Assembly (NCBI GenBank): GCA_905480255.1
Contig: CAJQPR010000036.1
Span: 1-64,000 of the forward strand
Direction: 5' to 3'
Origin: an uncultured Woeseiaceae bacterium
Lineage (GTDB): Bacteria; Pseudomonadota; Gammaproteobacteria; Steroidobacterales; Woeseiaceae
Length of the DNA stretch: 64,000 nucleotides
Each line of letters opens with the position of its first letter. The first letter of the stretch is position 1. Both the position numbers and the translations under genes were made by a program. The notes beneath the pieces are model-generated. The model did not search any database and was not told the DNA's origin. It saw only the letters and a list, made by a program, of their open reading frames with translations. Shown in pieces: positions 56,301-64,000 of this stretch.

Positions 56301-57122
56301 ACCGGCATTCAGGAAGCAATTGACGCCACCGGCATTCAGCAAGCACTTGATGCAACCGGCGAGCTGCCTTCGCTCGCGGACGATGAAGCCACCCAAATGG
56401 CATCACTCGATGATGACCATGAGGAGGATACAGACGTCGGAATAGATACAAGTCTTCTGGACGCAACCGGGCAAACGCAGGTTTTGACCGAAGATATGGC
56501 GGTGGACACTATAACGGGCCTTCACCCGAACCTGTCTGATGGTGATGCAACAATGTTGGCCCCGGCCTACGGCGAAGAGGATGTCGTCGAACCTGCTTCG
56601 GACGATGCTGCAACATTGCTGGCGCCATTGGACGAGGATGAAGATGAAGGTGACTTCGACTTTGCGAAAACCGAAGCACTGCCGAAAAATGTATTCAGCC
56701 CGGATATGTCGACGGACGACACGGGCAGGATGCCAGGACTGGCGGGCAGCACGGATATGGATCTTGACCTCGACGATCTGACGGCAGCACTGAAGGTCAG
56801 CGAAGTTGGCGACACTATCAACCAGGTTCGCGACGATGCGACTGTGGAGCAGCCGAGAATTCGTCCCGACCAGATGATGGACCAGGACGACGACACCGCA
56901 GAGACAGGCATCACACAGGCGCTTTCGCCGGAAGATTTGTCCGGCGATCTGCATGATGCGAGAACGATGACTGAGGTTGGTACCAAACTTGACCTCGCGC
57001 GGGCCTACGTAGACATGGGCGACCCGAGCGGCGCCCGGAGCATCCTGGATGAGGTTCTGGATGAAGGCGACGAAGGTCAGAAGCAACAGGCGCAGCAACT
57101 CATTGACTCGTTACCTGACTAA
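53361..57122 (+). CDS. fimV: FimV, polar pilus-assembly scaffold
   Basis: FimV is a large inner-membrane protein that positions type IV pilus machinery at the cell pole and supports cAMP signalling. The 1253-residue protein has a signal, the FimV N-domain (LGLGDIRLSSALNEPLRAEI), a proline-rich linker, a LysM-type block near 235-285 (LIQRGDTLWGITQRV), a membrane helix near 475 (NFWVLIGAALVATVGILFW), a very acidic cytoplasmic region with 27-bp repeats and, near the end, the TPR domain motif KLDLARAYVDMGDPSGARS. It lies between asd and truA, the usual order. GGAG precedes the ATG. Confidence 0.92.
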   Translation: MSPGHIRVWLLVPFLLLASQAWALGLGDIRLSSALNEPLRAEIELLAATPEELNNLTIQLASQETFQRYDLERPLFLTRVQFQIVKSGRADGNVVRITSSEPITEPFITFLVEAAWSRGRLLREYTLLLDPPTFAPPPATQAAQPVAAPTRAAPADSGQIQRQAPQQEAPPPPPARPPVQAPVRQPVQSTPPSQPETAAPTPTASPAEAPAATSDPDDSFGQPDFDTTAGGDLLIQRGDTLWGITQRVRPDSRLTINQTMLAIYEANPEAFEGNINRMKAGASLRIPSADDIFRISRSNAFIEVRRQNVMWRGEPFEPAQPTVAAEDTQPSLTLVPPDEEDDISLSDTSVDTGAEAPVEDAADDVFVDPVEQRIGEIEAILEDQDALIEIPSNELAALRTELAELRGEELPLDEAPVDDLLIEDEVEDDAVAIDDEILADDTVEPEVDTAPQVVSRPTQEESIVDTILGYLTNFWVLIGAALVATVGILFWFMRRAAKRDDEEATGVWEALDSDEMDPESLASTERLSALATRSDEDSIVVVETQESPPVEMPGMSDTMEAPAVEEQVEPDFPPMEEFGTPADAPTAAVEQASQTGVNKALEDTFSSETAINLDQTDPVAEADFHMAYGLYDQAADLINGALAAEPDRQDLLAKLCEIYFVWGNRDAFIDAAGQLKSRVGDSSDTEWDKIVIMGQQIAGDHEMFTGVSAEGVTKAVDLSFEEGMGDAPDLDMDFATDADSDGSDVIDLGAQLGAEANIVGDDTGQVLIPPDSGSGIDFSLGETAENDAVEDAGIEAVDVEDAAIEIESSVTREMPDLAAQSQTIEATADGEPAETPTIEQQFQMEATGELPAISEPEPESIGTPEIDATAEINLDDLGLDLDGLDETALASDLEDEHEVSDLDDTATSQGLQIDDLAITGTNVEFDAGSLAETGRNEAVEAADSLDDTSRNKGLDVGDDTGNTSIQEAIDATGIQEALDATGIQEAIDATGIQQALDATGELPSLADDEATQMASLDDDHEEDTDVGIDTSLLDATGQTQVLTEDMAVDTITGLHPNLSDGDATMLAPAYGEEDVVEPASDDAATLLAPLDEDEDEGDFDFAKTEALPKNVFSPDMSTDDTGRMPGLAGSTDMDLDLDDLTAALKVSEVGDTINQVRDDATVEQPRIRPDQMMDQDDDTAETGITQALSPEDLSGDLHDARTMTEVGTKLDLARAYVDMGDPSGARSILDEVLDEGDEGQKQQAQQLIDSLPD
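56253..56360 (+). repeat. Four tandem 27-bp repeats in fimV
   Basis: ATTCAGGAAGC... occurs four times without gaps, encoding IQEAIDATG, IQEALDATG, IQEAIDATG and IQQALDATG. The alternation makes it two copies of a 54-bp unit. The repeat is in frame inside the acidic cytoplasmic part, where length changes would be tolerated. Confidence 0.85.
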
Positions 57123-57213
57123 AATCAGCCGAGTGCGGTGAATGTCACGCGACGCTGAATTGCGTCCGGACAAGGCCGATCGTTTTTCGCTCATCCAATT
57201 CTGAACAATCACT

Positions 57214-58014
57214 ATGCGAGTCGCACTAGGCATCGAGTATGACGGTACAGGCTACGTTGGCTGGCAACGTCAAAAGTCGGGTACCGGTGTTCAGGAACTG
57301 GTTGAGGGTGCGCTTGCGCTTGTGGCCGATGAACCTGTAGAAACCGTCTGCGCTGGTCGCACGGACTCCGGCGTGCACGCCGCTGGGCAGGTTGCCCACT
57401 TCGACACCACGGCAGAACGATCGGCCAGGGGCTGGTTGCTTGGCGTCAACTCCAATCTTCCGGATGACATCAACGCAACCTGGGCGAAAGAGGTCGATCA
57501 GGATTTTCACGCGCGTTTTTCTGCTGAATGCAGAACTTATCGGTACCTGATTCTGAATCGACTCGCACGATCCGGGCTTTTTCATCGGCGAGCCTGGTGG
57601 GTGCATGAACCGCTGGACGCATCCGCAATGCAGCTGGGTGGCAATTTGCTCCTCGGCAAGCACGATTTTTCATCTTTTCGGGCTGCTGGTTGCCAGGCCG
57701 CAACTGCCGTTCGCGAGGTTACGAACCTGACCGTTCGGCGCGAGGATTGCTGGGTTGTCGTTTCCATCACTGCCAACGCATTCTTGCAGCACATGGTCAG
57801 GAATATCACCGGTACCCTGGTCGCAATCGGACGGGGTGAAGAGCAACCTGACTGGGCGAAGTCAGTTCTTGATCGGACCGACCGCAAAGCGGCCGGCATC
57901 GCCGCACCGCCGCAAGGACTCACATTTGCCGGAGTCCGCTATCCGGAAAAATTCGGCGTACCTCCTGGAAATGGGGACAGTATCGGTTTTAACGTTTATG
58001 ATTCGATCCTATGA
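57214..58014 (+). CDS. truA: tRNA pseudouridine(38-40) synthase
   Basis: TruA makes pseudouridine at positions 38-40 of tRNA anticodon stems. The 266-residue protein has the [11 protein letters not shown] start, the catalytic aspartate in [10 protein letters not shown] (D51), and the [12 protein letters not shown] and [10 protein letters not shown] blocks. The stop overlaps the accD ATG (ATGA). Confidence 0.95.
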   Translation: MRVALGIEYDGTGYVGWQRQKSGTGVQELVEGALALVADEPVETVCAGRTDSGVHAAGQVAHFDTTAERSARGWLLGVNSNLPDDINATWAKEVDQDFHARFSAECRTYRYLILNRLARSGLFHRRAWWVHEPLDASAMQLGGNLLLGKHDFSSFRAAGCQAATAVREVTNLTVRREDCWVVVSITANAFLQHMVRNITGTLVAIGRGEEQPDWAKSVLDRTDRKAAGIAAPPQGLTFAGVRYPEKFGVPPGNGDSIGFNVYDSIL

Positions 58015-58874
58015 GCTGGTTTGAAAAATTAATGCCGTCGCGCATCAGCACTGAGAGGCGTACTCGATCTGTACCGCAGGGCGTCTGGATGAAATGCGCA
58101 AAGTGCGATGAGCAACTCTATCGCAAGGAAGTCGAGCGTAACCTGGGCGTGTGCCCCAAATGCGACCATCACATGCGAATTGGGGCCCGGACCCGGCTGG
58201 ACTATTTTCTGGATCCGGATTCGCAGGAAGAGATTGCAGCTGACCTGGAGTCTCTGGACCCCTTGAAATTTCGCGACAGCAAACGGTATCGGGACCGTAT
58301 TTCTCAGGCACAAAAAAAGACTGGCGAAAAAGACGCCATTGTTGCGGTCAAGGGTGCGCTTAAGGGTCGTCCAATTGTTGCGTGTGCGTTTGAATTTGGC
58401 TTTATGGGCGGCTCGATGGGTTCTGTTGTCGGTGAAAAATTTTGCAGGGCTGCCGCCGTCAGTGAAGAAACCCGAGCTCCGTTGATTTCGTTTTCGGCAA
58501 GTGGCGGGGCCCGGATGCAGGAAGCGCTGTTCTCATTGCTGCAAATGGCCAAGACGTCGGCTGCACTTGCGGCTTTGGCAGAGAAGAAAATTCCATTTGT
58601 ATCCGTGCTGACAGACCCAACGACAGGCGGTGTCTCGGCAAGTCTTGCGATGCTTGGCGATGTCAATATTGCTGAGCCGAAAGCGCTGATCGGTTTCGCC
58701 GGACCCAGGGTTATCGAGCAGACAGTTGGTCAAAAACTGCCTGAAGGGTTTCAGCGAAGCGAATTCCTGCTGGATCATGGCGCCATAGACATGATTGTCG
58801 ATCGCCGCCAGCTTCGCGGCCAGGTTGCGGACCTGCTGGCCAAATTCGAAAACCGTCCCGCACCTGCCGACTAG
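58011..58874 (+). CDS. accD: Acetyl-CoA carboxylase carboxyltransferase beta subunit
   Basis: AccD with AccA transfers carboxyl from biotin to acetyl-CoA to begin fatty acid synthesis. The 287-residue protein has the N-terminal zinc ribbon CAKCDEQL...CPKCDHH and the crotonase-like block [12 protein letters not shown] and [17 protein letters not shown]-like. The start overlaps truA by four bases. The trp genes often found between truA and accD in Pseudomonas are absent. Confidence 0.95.
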   Translation: MSWFEKLMPSRISTERRTRSVPQGVWMKCAKCDEQLYRKEVERNLGVCPKCDHHMRIGARTRLDYFLDPDSQEEIAADLESLDPLKFRDSKRYRDRISQAQKKTGEKDAIVAVKGALKGRPIVACAFEFGFMGGSMGSVVGEKFCRAAAVSEETRAPLISFSASGGARMQEALFSLLQMAKTSAALAALAEKKIPFVSVLTDPTTGGVSASLAMLGDVNIAEPKALIGFAGPRVIEQTVGQKLPEGFQRSEFLLDHGAIDMIVDRRQLRGQVADLLAKFENRPAPAD

Positions 58875-58886
58875 AGAAGCAGTGTC

Positions 58887-60188
58887 ATGAACCCGACCGG
58901 TTCATTGAACCCGACCGGTTCATTTCAGAATCTGAACGACTGGCTGCCCTGGCTGGAAACACTGTCGCCTCGTGAAATCGTCCTGGGACTTGATCGCGTT
59001 CAGGCTGTGCTTGATCGGCTGTCGATCCGCCGGCCCCGGCTTGTGATCAATGTTGCAGGAACGAATGGCAAAGGCTCAAGTGTCGCTATGCTCGAGGCAA
59101 TTCTGCTAGCTGATGGTGTGCGGACCGGCTGCTATACATCACCACACGTAACTCGCTATAACGAGAGAATTCGCATCGATCGCGTACCGGCAGCCGACAA
59201 GGAAATTGTCGCGGCTCTGGAACGAGTGGAAGCTGCTCGCGAAGATATCCCGTTAACATTTTTTGAATTTGGCACGCTTGCGGCCATTGTGGCATTCGAT
59301 GCTGCCAACGTGGATGCATGGATTCTCGAGGTTGGTATGGGCGGACGGCTCGATGCGGTGAATGCAATCGATCCTGACGCAAGCCTCATCACAAACGTAT
59401 CCCTCGATCATTGCGCCTGGCTCGGCAACGACACAGAATCGATTGCCCGGGAAAAAGCGGGGGTAATGCGCGGCTCGAAGCCGGTCGTATTTGGTTCAAA
59501 GTCGGTGCCAGATGCGATTCGGAAGGCTGCCAGCGACATCGGTGCGAATATGCTCTGTGCGGGCAAAGATTTTGCGTACGACCATAATCCGGAATCCACA
59601 ACCTGGAACTGGCGTGGACAGCGGCTGGAGTTAAATGACCTGAAGAAACCCGCGCTTTCCGGAGATGTACAACTGACGAACGCTGCTGCAGTGCTCGCCG
59701 TTCTGGAAGCGCTTCGATTGGATCATGTCTTGTCACCAGAAGCGGTTAGTGGCGCACTGACGTCCGTTGAACTGCAAGGACGCTTCCAGGTTGTAGATGA
59801 TCGATGGATCCTTGACGTAGGCCATAATCCTGCTGCCGCCGAAGCCCTGGCCAACGCGCTTCGGGACCGGAAAATTGGCGGAAAAATCGTGGCGGTCACC
59901 GGGATGATGGCCGACAAAGACATTGTTGGATTCGTGAAACCGCTGGCAGGCCTTGTTGATTCCTGGATTGCCGTTACGGCAGGAGGCGCGAGAGCCGAAT
60001 CCGCCGGCCGACTCGGCCGGAAGATAGCAAACGCTTGTGCCATTCCCTGCCGTTTGATCGAAGATCCCGAGGAGGCATTCCGCGTCGCCGACAAGCTTGC
60101 GAGTGATGACGATATTATTCTGGTCACGGGATCATTCTTTATTGTTGGTCCGGCTCTCGAGTGGCTGACAGCGCGCGAATCGCGCTAG
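58887..60188 (+). CDS. folC: Bifunctional folylpolyglutamate/dihydrofolate synthase
   Basis: FolC adds glutamate to dihydropteroate and folates. The 433-residue protein has the P-loop GTNGKGSSVAMLE near residue 55, the SPHVTRYNERI loop and a Mur-ligase-like C-terminal domain with LDVGHNPAAAEAL. The N-terminus carries a short duplicated leader, NPTGS twice. An AGAGAAGC ribosome-binding stretch precedes the ATG. It follows accD by 12 bases, the usual order. Confidence 0.94.
   Translation: MNPTGSLNPTGSFQNLNDWLPWLETLSPREIVLGLDRVQAVLDRLSIRRPRLVINVAGTNGKGSSVAMLEAILLADGVRTGCYTSPHVTRYNERIRIDRVPAADKEIVAALERVEAAREDIPLTFFEFGTLAAIVAFDAANVDAWILEVGMGGRLDAVNAIDPDASLITNVSLDHCAWLGNDTESIAREKAGVMRGSKPVVFGSKSVPDAIRKAASDIGANMLCAGKDFAYDHNPESTTWNWRGQRLELNDLKKPALSGDVQLTNAAAVLAVLEALRLDHVLSPEAVSGALTSVELQGRFQVVDDRWILDVGHNPAAAEALANALRDRKIGGKIVAVTGMMADKDIVGFVKPLAGLVDSWIAVTAGGARAESAGRLGRKIANACAIPCRLIEDPEEAFRVADKLASDDDIILVTGSFFIVGPALEWLTARESR
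58890..58925 (+). repeat. 18-bp tandem duplication at the start of folC
   Basis: AACCCGACCGGTTCATTG (58890-58907) is followed directly by AACCCGACCGGTTCATTT (58908-58925), 17 of 18 identical, adding one extra NPTGSL/F unit right after the start codon. It keeps the frame. Confidence 0.9.
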
Positions 60189-60231
60189 ATGCCCGTTGCT
60201 AGGTTATACTCGCGGCGCATGAGGCAAACCA

Positions 60232-60849
60232 ATGCATAACCTGTCGGACAAGGCTCTGAAAGAGCGAATCACGGGAGCCGTTGTCCTCGTGGTCTTCGCT
60301 ATCCTGGTCGTGCCGATTTTCCTGGATGGGCCTTCCAGCGAAGGAGAGATTGTCAGCGAAGCTGTCACCTTGCCGGGGCAGAATAACCAGGATCGAAAGC
60401 AACAGACCATCGTGCTGGACCAGGACCGCAGCCAGCCGGTGCCGGCGTCACGAACGCAGGTCGCTCCTCAGGCTTCCCAGCAACAATCCGTACCGCCGCC
60501 GACCGAGAAAAAACCGGAGGTCAGCGCTTCACAACCGAGCGCGCCTGCCAGCGCGCCCGCAACTGAAGCAACCGTGGCCGCTGAATTGCCGGACAATTCT
60601 GCGAAAACCTCGACAACTGGTATGTGGGCTGTGCAGCTTGGCAGCTTTTCAGCTCAGGAAAATGCCGAGCGGCTTGCATCGACCTTGCGTGAGCAAGGCT
60701 ACGCGGCTTTTCTCAGCCAGGTCCAAAAAGACTCGGGACAATTGCACAGGGTGCGCATTGGGCCGCAGAAGGATCGGGAGAGCGCAGAGGCCATCGCGGC
60801 TCAGCTTGCCAAAAGTGGCCATAACGGCCAGGTTGTTCCACACCCGTAA
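60232..60849 (+). CDS. dedD: SPOR-domain protein, DedD-like
   Basis: DedD-type proteins bind septal peptidoglycan through a C-terminal SPOR domain and take part in cell division. The 205-residue protein has a cytoplasmic N-terminus, one membrane helix (GAVVLVVFAILVVPIFL, about residues 15-32), a proline/glutamine/alanine-rich linker and the SPOR domain from about residue 130 (WAVQLGSFSAQENAERL, RVRIGPQKDRESAE). It sits between folC and cvpA, the standard order. TATACT at about 60210 may be a -10. Confidence 0.9.
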   Translation: MHNLSDKALKERITGAVVLVVFAILVVPIFLDGPSSEGEIVSEAVTLPGQNNQDRKQQTIVLDQDRSQPVPASRTQVAPQASQQQSVPPPTEKKPEVSASQPSAPASAPATEATVAAELPDNSAKTSTTGMWAVQLGSFSAQENAERLASTLREQGYAAFLSQVQKDSGQLHRVRIGPQKDRESAEAIAAQLAKSGHNGQVVPHP

Positions 60850-60927
60850 GTGAAGATGTTATTCGTTCTGTTAGAATCCCGACTCCGATTGCGGTTTCGC
60901 CTGAAAACTTAATAGCCAAAGCCACTG

Positions 60928-61455
60928 ATGCAAATCGTCGATATAGTCATCATCGTTGCCGCACTCGCCAGTGTTGTCTTCGGGTGGTTTCGTGGGCTCA
61001 TTCGGGAAGCAATATCTATCGCCGCGCTACTTGTAGCGATCTGGGCGGCAATGCGCCTGGGACCGACGGCAGGTGGCTGGTTGGGCGGCACCATTGATTC
61101 GACTGAATTGCAGCTATGGTCTGGTCGATTCCTCGTCTTCATCATCGTCCTCGCGCTCGGTGCAGTCACGGGATGGGCAATCTCAAAAATTGTTCACTTA
61201 TCCGGGCTGTCCGGTTTTGATCGTGCCCTGGGCGGATTTTTTGGCCTGTTGCGTGCGGCCTTATTTGTCGGCGTGTTTGTTCTGACCGGCCGATATACCG
61301 GTGTGGATTCCGAACTGTGGTGGCTGAATTCAAGAATAATCCCGTATGGCGAATATGTCGCTGACTGGATTATCGTGATGGCTCCGCGTGGGGTGGAAAT
61401 GCTGCAGCCGGAAAATTTTCCTGAAGGCTTTGATATCGAAATTCCCGACCTCTAG
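60928..61455 (+). CDS. cvpA: Colicin V production protein CvpA
   Basis: CvpA is a four-helix inner-membrane protein, usually upstream of purF and needed for colicin V export and envelope stress tolerance. The 175-residue protein starts VDIVIIVAALASVVFGWFRG and has the block SGFDRALGGFFGLLRAALFV typical of the family. purF follows 30 bases later, so the two are probably cotranscribed. Confidence 0.92.
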   Translation: MQIVDIVIIVAALASVVFGWFRGLIREAISIAALLVAIWAAMRLGPTAGGWLGGTIDSTELQLWSGRFLVFIIVLALGAVTGWAISKIVHLSGLSGFDRALGGFFGLLRAALFVGVFVLTGRYTGVDSELWWLNSRIIPYGEYVADWIIVMAPRGVEMLQPENFPEGFDIEIPDL

Positions 61456-61485
61456 CCGAACTGAAAAAAGGACTAAATCAGAAAC

Positions 61486-63027
61486 ATGTGTGGGATTGTC
61501 GGAGTAGTCGGAAAACAACCTGTTAATCAGCCAATTTACGATGCATTGACCATATTGCAGCATCGTGGGCAGGACGCTGCGGGGATCGTGACCTGGGGCG
61601 ACGATGGCTTGAAGGTCAGGAAGAGCAATGGGCTGGTGCGCGACGTATTCCGGCATCGACACATGATGCGATTAACGGGAAACGTTGGCATAGGCCACAT
61701 CCGGTATCCGACAGCAGGCAGCTCGAAGTCGTCCGAAGCACAGCCTTTTTACGTTAATTCTCCGTACGGCATTTGCCTGGCGCACAACGGCAATCTAACC
61801 AATCACGACGCACTTGCAGAGATGCTGACGCAGCAGGATCGGCGGCATTTAAACACTGGCTCCGATTCTGAAGTGTTGTTGAACGTGTTTGCACATGAAT
61901 TGCAGAAGCGAGCCAGCGGCACGCCGACAGCGGCACAGATTTTTGATGCGATTGATGCAGTGCACGATCGCTGTTCTGGCGGATACGCTGTTGTCGCCAT
62001 GATCATTGGCCATGGCATTGTGGCATTTCGGGACCCGAACGGTATTCGTCCGATCATCGTTGGCGAGCGTGATACTGCTGCCGGCAAGGAGTACATGGTC
62101 GCTTCCGAATCCGTGGCGCTGGACAGCCTTGGGTTTCGCAATGCCCGCGATCTTCGTCCTGGCGAAGCTGTCTTTATCGAGAACGACGGCACTTTTCATA
62201 GTCGCGAGTACTCCGGCAAAACCAGCCACTCACCGTGTATCTTTGAATTCGTGTATTTTGCCAGGCCTGATTCAATCATCGACAATCTTTCGGTGTATAA
62301 AGCCCGCCTTCGTATGGGCGAACAACTGGCCGGTCAAATTGTTCGCGAATGGCCAGACCACGACATTGATGTCGTAATTCCAATTCCGGATACCAGTCGC
62401 ACTGCAGCTGTGCAGGTCGCCTATCACCTCGGCGTCAAATACCGGGAAGGATTTATCAAGAACCGTTACATCGGCCGCACGTTTATTATGCCGGGACAGG
62501 CAGAGCGAACGAAATCGGTGCGACGGAAACTGAATGCAATCGACCTTGAGTTTCGCAACAAGAATGTACTGCTTGTCGACGATTCAATTGTTCGCGGCAC
62601 GACTTCAAGGCAGATCATCAAGATGGCCCGCGAAGCCGGTGCGCGGAGGGTGTTCTTTGCCTCCGCAGCGCCACCTGTCCGGCACCCGAACGTTTACGGG
62701 ATTGACATGCCGTCGGCTTCCGAGTTGATTGCGAATGGCAGGACGGTAGCGCAGATCGAGGAACTGATTGGAGCAGATCGGCTCATTTATCAGGATTTGC
62801 ACGGGCTGATACGTTCGGTACGCCATGATGATTCTGACATTGTGAATTTTGACACTTCCTGTTTCTCCGGAGAATATGTCACTGACGATGTGACAGCTGA
62901 CTACCTTCGCGCCCTCGAAGAGTCTCGGTCAGACGAGGCCAAGTCACGGAAGAACAATAAGTGGAGCTCGCCTGAACTCGCTGTTGGGGAAGGCGCTAAC
63001 GGGACGAACAAGGCAGTCAACGCGTAG
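61486..63027 (+). CDS. purF: Amidophosphoribosyltransferase
   Basis: PurF performs the first committed step of purine synthesis from PRPP and glutamine. The 513-residue protein starts with the glutaminase nucleophile in MCGIVGVVG (C2 after Met removal) and has the phosphoribosyltransferase motif [17 protein letters not shown] and the FFASAAPP block. No propeptide is present, as in E. coli. It follows cvpA. With purL, two purine steps are encoded here 50 kb apart, so they are not one operon. Confidence 0.96.
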   Translation: MCGIVGVVGKQPVNQPIYDALTILQHRGQDAAGIVTWGDDGLKVRKSNGLVRDVFRHRHMMRLTGNVGIGHIRYPTAGSSKSSEAQPFYVNSPYGICLAHNGNLTNHDALAEMLTQQDRRHLNTGSDSEVLLNVFAHELQKRASGTPTAAQIFDAIDAVHDRCSGGYAVVAMIIGHGIVAFRDPNGIRPIIVGERDTAAGKEYMVASESVALDSLGFRNARDLRPGEAVFIENDGTFHSREYSGKTSHSPCIFEFVYFARPDSIIDNLSVYKARLRMGEQLAGQIVREWPDHDIDVVIPIPDTSRTAAVQVAYHLGVKYREGFIKNRYIGRTFIMPGQAERTKSVRRKLNAIDLEFRNKNVLLVDDSIVRGTTSRQIIKMAREAGARRVFFASAAPPVRHPNVYGIDMPSASELIANGRTVAQIEELIGADRLIYQDLHGLIRSVRHDDSDIVNFDTSCFSGEYVTDDVTADYLRALEESRSDEAKSRKNNKWSSPELAVGEGANGTNKAVNA

Positions 63028-63080
63028 TTGGAGAAGCTCGCCTTTAGTCGACAGGTGGGTCGTGGGGAACAGACCTTGGC

Positions 63081-64000
63081 ATGAGCATTAAAGTCATCAT
63101 CATTGACGGGCATGCCGATTTCCGTAGCTTGCTTATGCATCACGTAACCACGCACTGGCCGGACGCGATTGTCTCTGCGTATGACCCGCTTTCTGCAGGT
63201 CACCTGCCTGACGAGTTTTCCGGCGCCGGCAATGACGTCGTGCTGTTAGGCGATGTTCAGGGGGACCGCGATCCGTTATTGACGCTTCGCCAGTTTGCCA
63301 AAACCCCGGCCTTTCCGCCTATCGTATATTTCGGCAATGACAACAAGTTACAGGCCCTCGCAGCTGGTGCCAGCGCCTATTTCAGACGAGATAACATCCG
63401 GCACAATGCCTTCATTGTAAGGGTAAGCGATATTTTGCGAAGCCATCAGCGTGTGTCTTCGACCGATTCGCTTTTCGTCGGCGACATGGCGACCGGCATT
63501 CATCCGCTGATCAGGGGTTATCGTTTTATCAAGCGACTCGCTGTCAGCGAACATTCCGCGCTGTATCTTGCGCAAAAAGATTCTGAAGACCATCAGGTTG
63601 TACTGAAAGTTCTGCGCCAGGTGCCGGATTTCTCTGACGGTCTCGGCGCTTTTGACCGGTTTTTGCAGGAGTACGAGATGATCGCCGAGCTCGATCATCC
63701 GAACATTGTCGATATCTACGATCTCGGCGTTAGTGATGATCATGCGCATATTGCGATGGAGTACGTCCCGGGTGGCGACCTTAAGGAGCGCATTAAAAAG
63801 GGCGTTAGTGAAGCGGAGGCTATCGATTACACAAGGCAGATCGCAGGCGCACTAACGCAACTGCATTCGCTCGGGATCCTGCACCGTGACCTGAAGCCAG
63901 GGAATATCATGGTGAGGGATAACGGTAGCCTGGCGCTTATAGATTTTGGCCTGGCCAAACGTATGCGGCTTGAGCAGGAAATTACAGGCAACGGGGAAAT
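63081..64000 (+). CDS. Pseudo-receiver / Ser-Thr protein kinase (3' end beyond the window)
   Basis: This open frame is not in the ORF track because no stop occurs before the window edge. It begins at ATG 63081 and encodes at least 306 residues. The first 130 residues are a receiver-like domain (VIIIDGHADFRSLL); the conserved aspartates are altered (DG instead of DD, and LLGDVQ where the phosphoacceptor would be LLD), so it is a pseudo-receiver. From about residue 145 a Hanks-type kinase begins: lysine in VVLKVL, HRDLKPGN with the catalytic aspartate, and LIDFGLAK. The usual GxGxxG loop is weak here (KRLAVSEHSALYLAQ). It starts about 50 bases after purF. Confidence 0.8.
   Translation, partial: MSIKVIIIDGHADFRSLLMHHVTTHWPDAIVSAYDPLSAGHLPDEFSGAGNDVVLLGDVQGDRDPLLTLRQFAKTPAFPPIVYFGNDNKLQALAAGASAYFRRDNIRHNAFIVRVSDILRSHQRVSSTDSLFVGDMATGIHPLIRGYRFIKRLAVSEHSALYLAQKDSEDHQVVLKVLRQVPDFSDGLGAFDRFLQEYEMIAELDHPNIVDIYDLGVSDDHAHIAMEYVPGGDLKERIKKGVSEAEAIDYTRQIAGALTQLHSLGILHRDLKPGNIMVRDNGSLALIDFGLAKRMRLEQEITGNGE

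Noticed and set aside
1-64000. CRISPR array, insertion sequence, prophage or rRNA operon
   Set aside because: No regularly spaced repeats, transposase-like ORFs, phage genes or conserved 16S/23S segments were found.

Overview
The window is a dense, housekeeping-rich stretch of a gammaproteobacterial chromosome with no insertion sequence, phage, CRISPR array, rRNA or tRNA that I can see. Two conserved gene orders point to Gammaproteobacteria: nrdR-ribD-ribE-ribBA-ribH-nusB-thiL-pgpA, and fimV-truA-accD-folC-dedD-cvpA-purF. Other markers agree: parE/parC topoisomerase IV, an elongation factor P with lysine at position 34 plus its lysylating enzyme EpmA, and FimV and FimX-like pilus regulators. 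The mix of pathways suggests a free-living, probably aerobic, non-enteric lineage. Genus-level placement is not possible from sequence reading alone.

Left part (1-10 kb): the start of a Rieske-type oxygenase cut by the window edge, a MazG-like nucleotide pyrophosphohydrolase, a YeiH-family transporter, a cyclic-nucleotide-type phosphodiesterase, a PLP decarboxylase next to a Tat-exported aldo/keto reductase, a MaoC-CitE-Acs acyl-CoA operon, and a lone TagH-like FHA protein. From 10 to 24 kb come a DUF1820 protein, purL, an APC permease, a lipoprotein esterase flanked by two short membrane ORFs, a few unknowns, ettA, a histone-deacetylase-like hydrolase and glyA.

Middle (24-46 kb): the riboflavin/NusB/ThiL/PgpA operon, in which ribBA has a degenerate GTP cyclohydrolase II half (RibBX type); a Ser/Thr kinase fused to a cyclic-nucleotide-binding domain; an outer-membrane protein divergent from feoAB across a Fur-like box; xseB; a rubrerythrin / Hdr-like Fe-S protein / DUF3501 module behind a perfect 17-bp palindrome; parE and parC; a FimV-like paralog; and a FimX-like protein with degenerate GGDEF and EAL motifs.

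Right part (46-64 kb): efp; a tightly overlapped minus-strand run SCO-PCu(A)C-psd-epmA-msrC; prmB-aroC-asd; full-length fimV; truA-accD-folC-dedD-cvpA-purF without the trp genes that sit between truA and accD in Pseudomonas; and, running off the edge, a pseudo-receiver/Ser-Thr kinase that the ORF track does not list.

The most interesting themes are c-di-GMP/pilus control without visible catalytic motifs, Ser/Thr phospho-signalling parts (two kinases and one FHA reader), and the palindrome-controlled rubrerythrin module. Starts were revised where a ribosome-binding site, overlap or family length argued against the longest ORF. All functional calls are by motif recognition; no database search was run.
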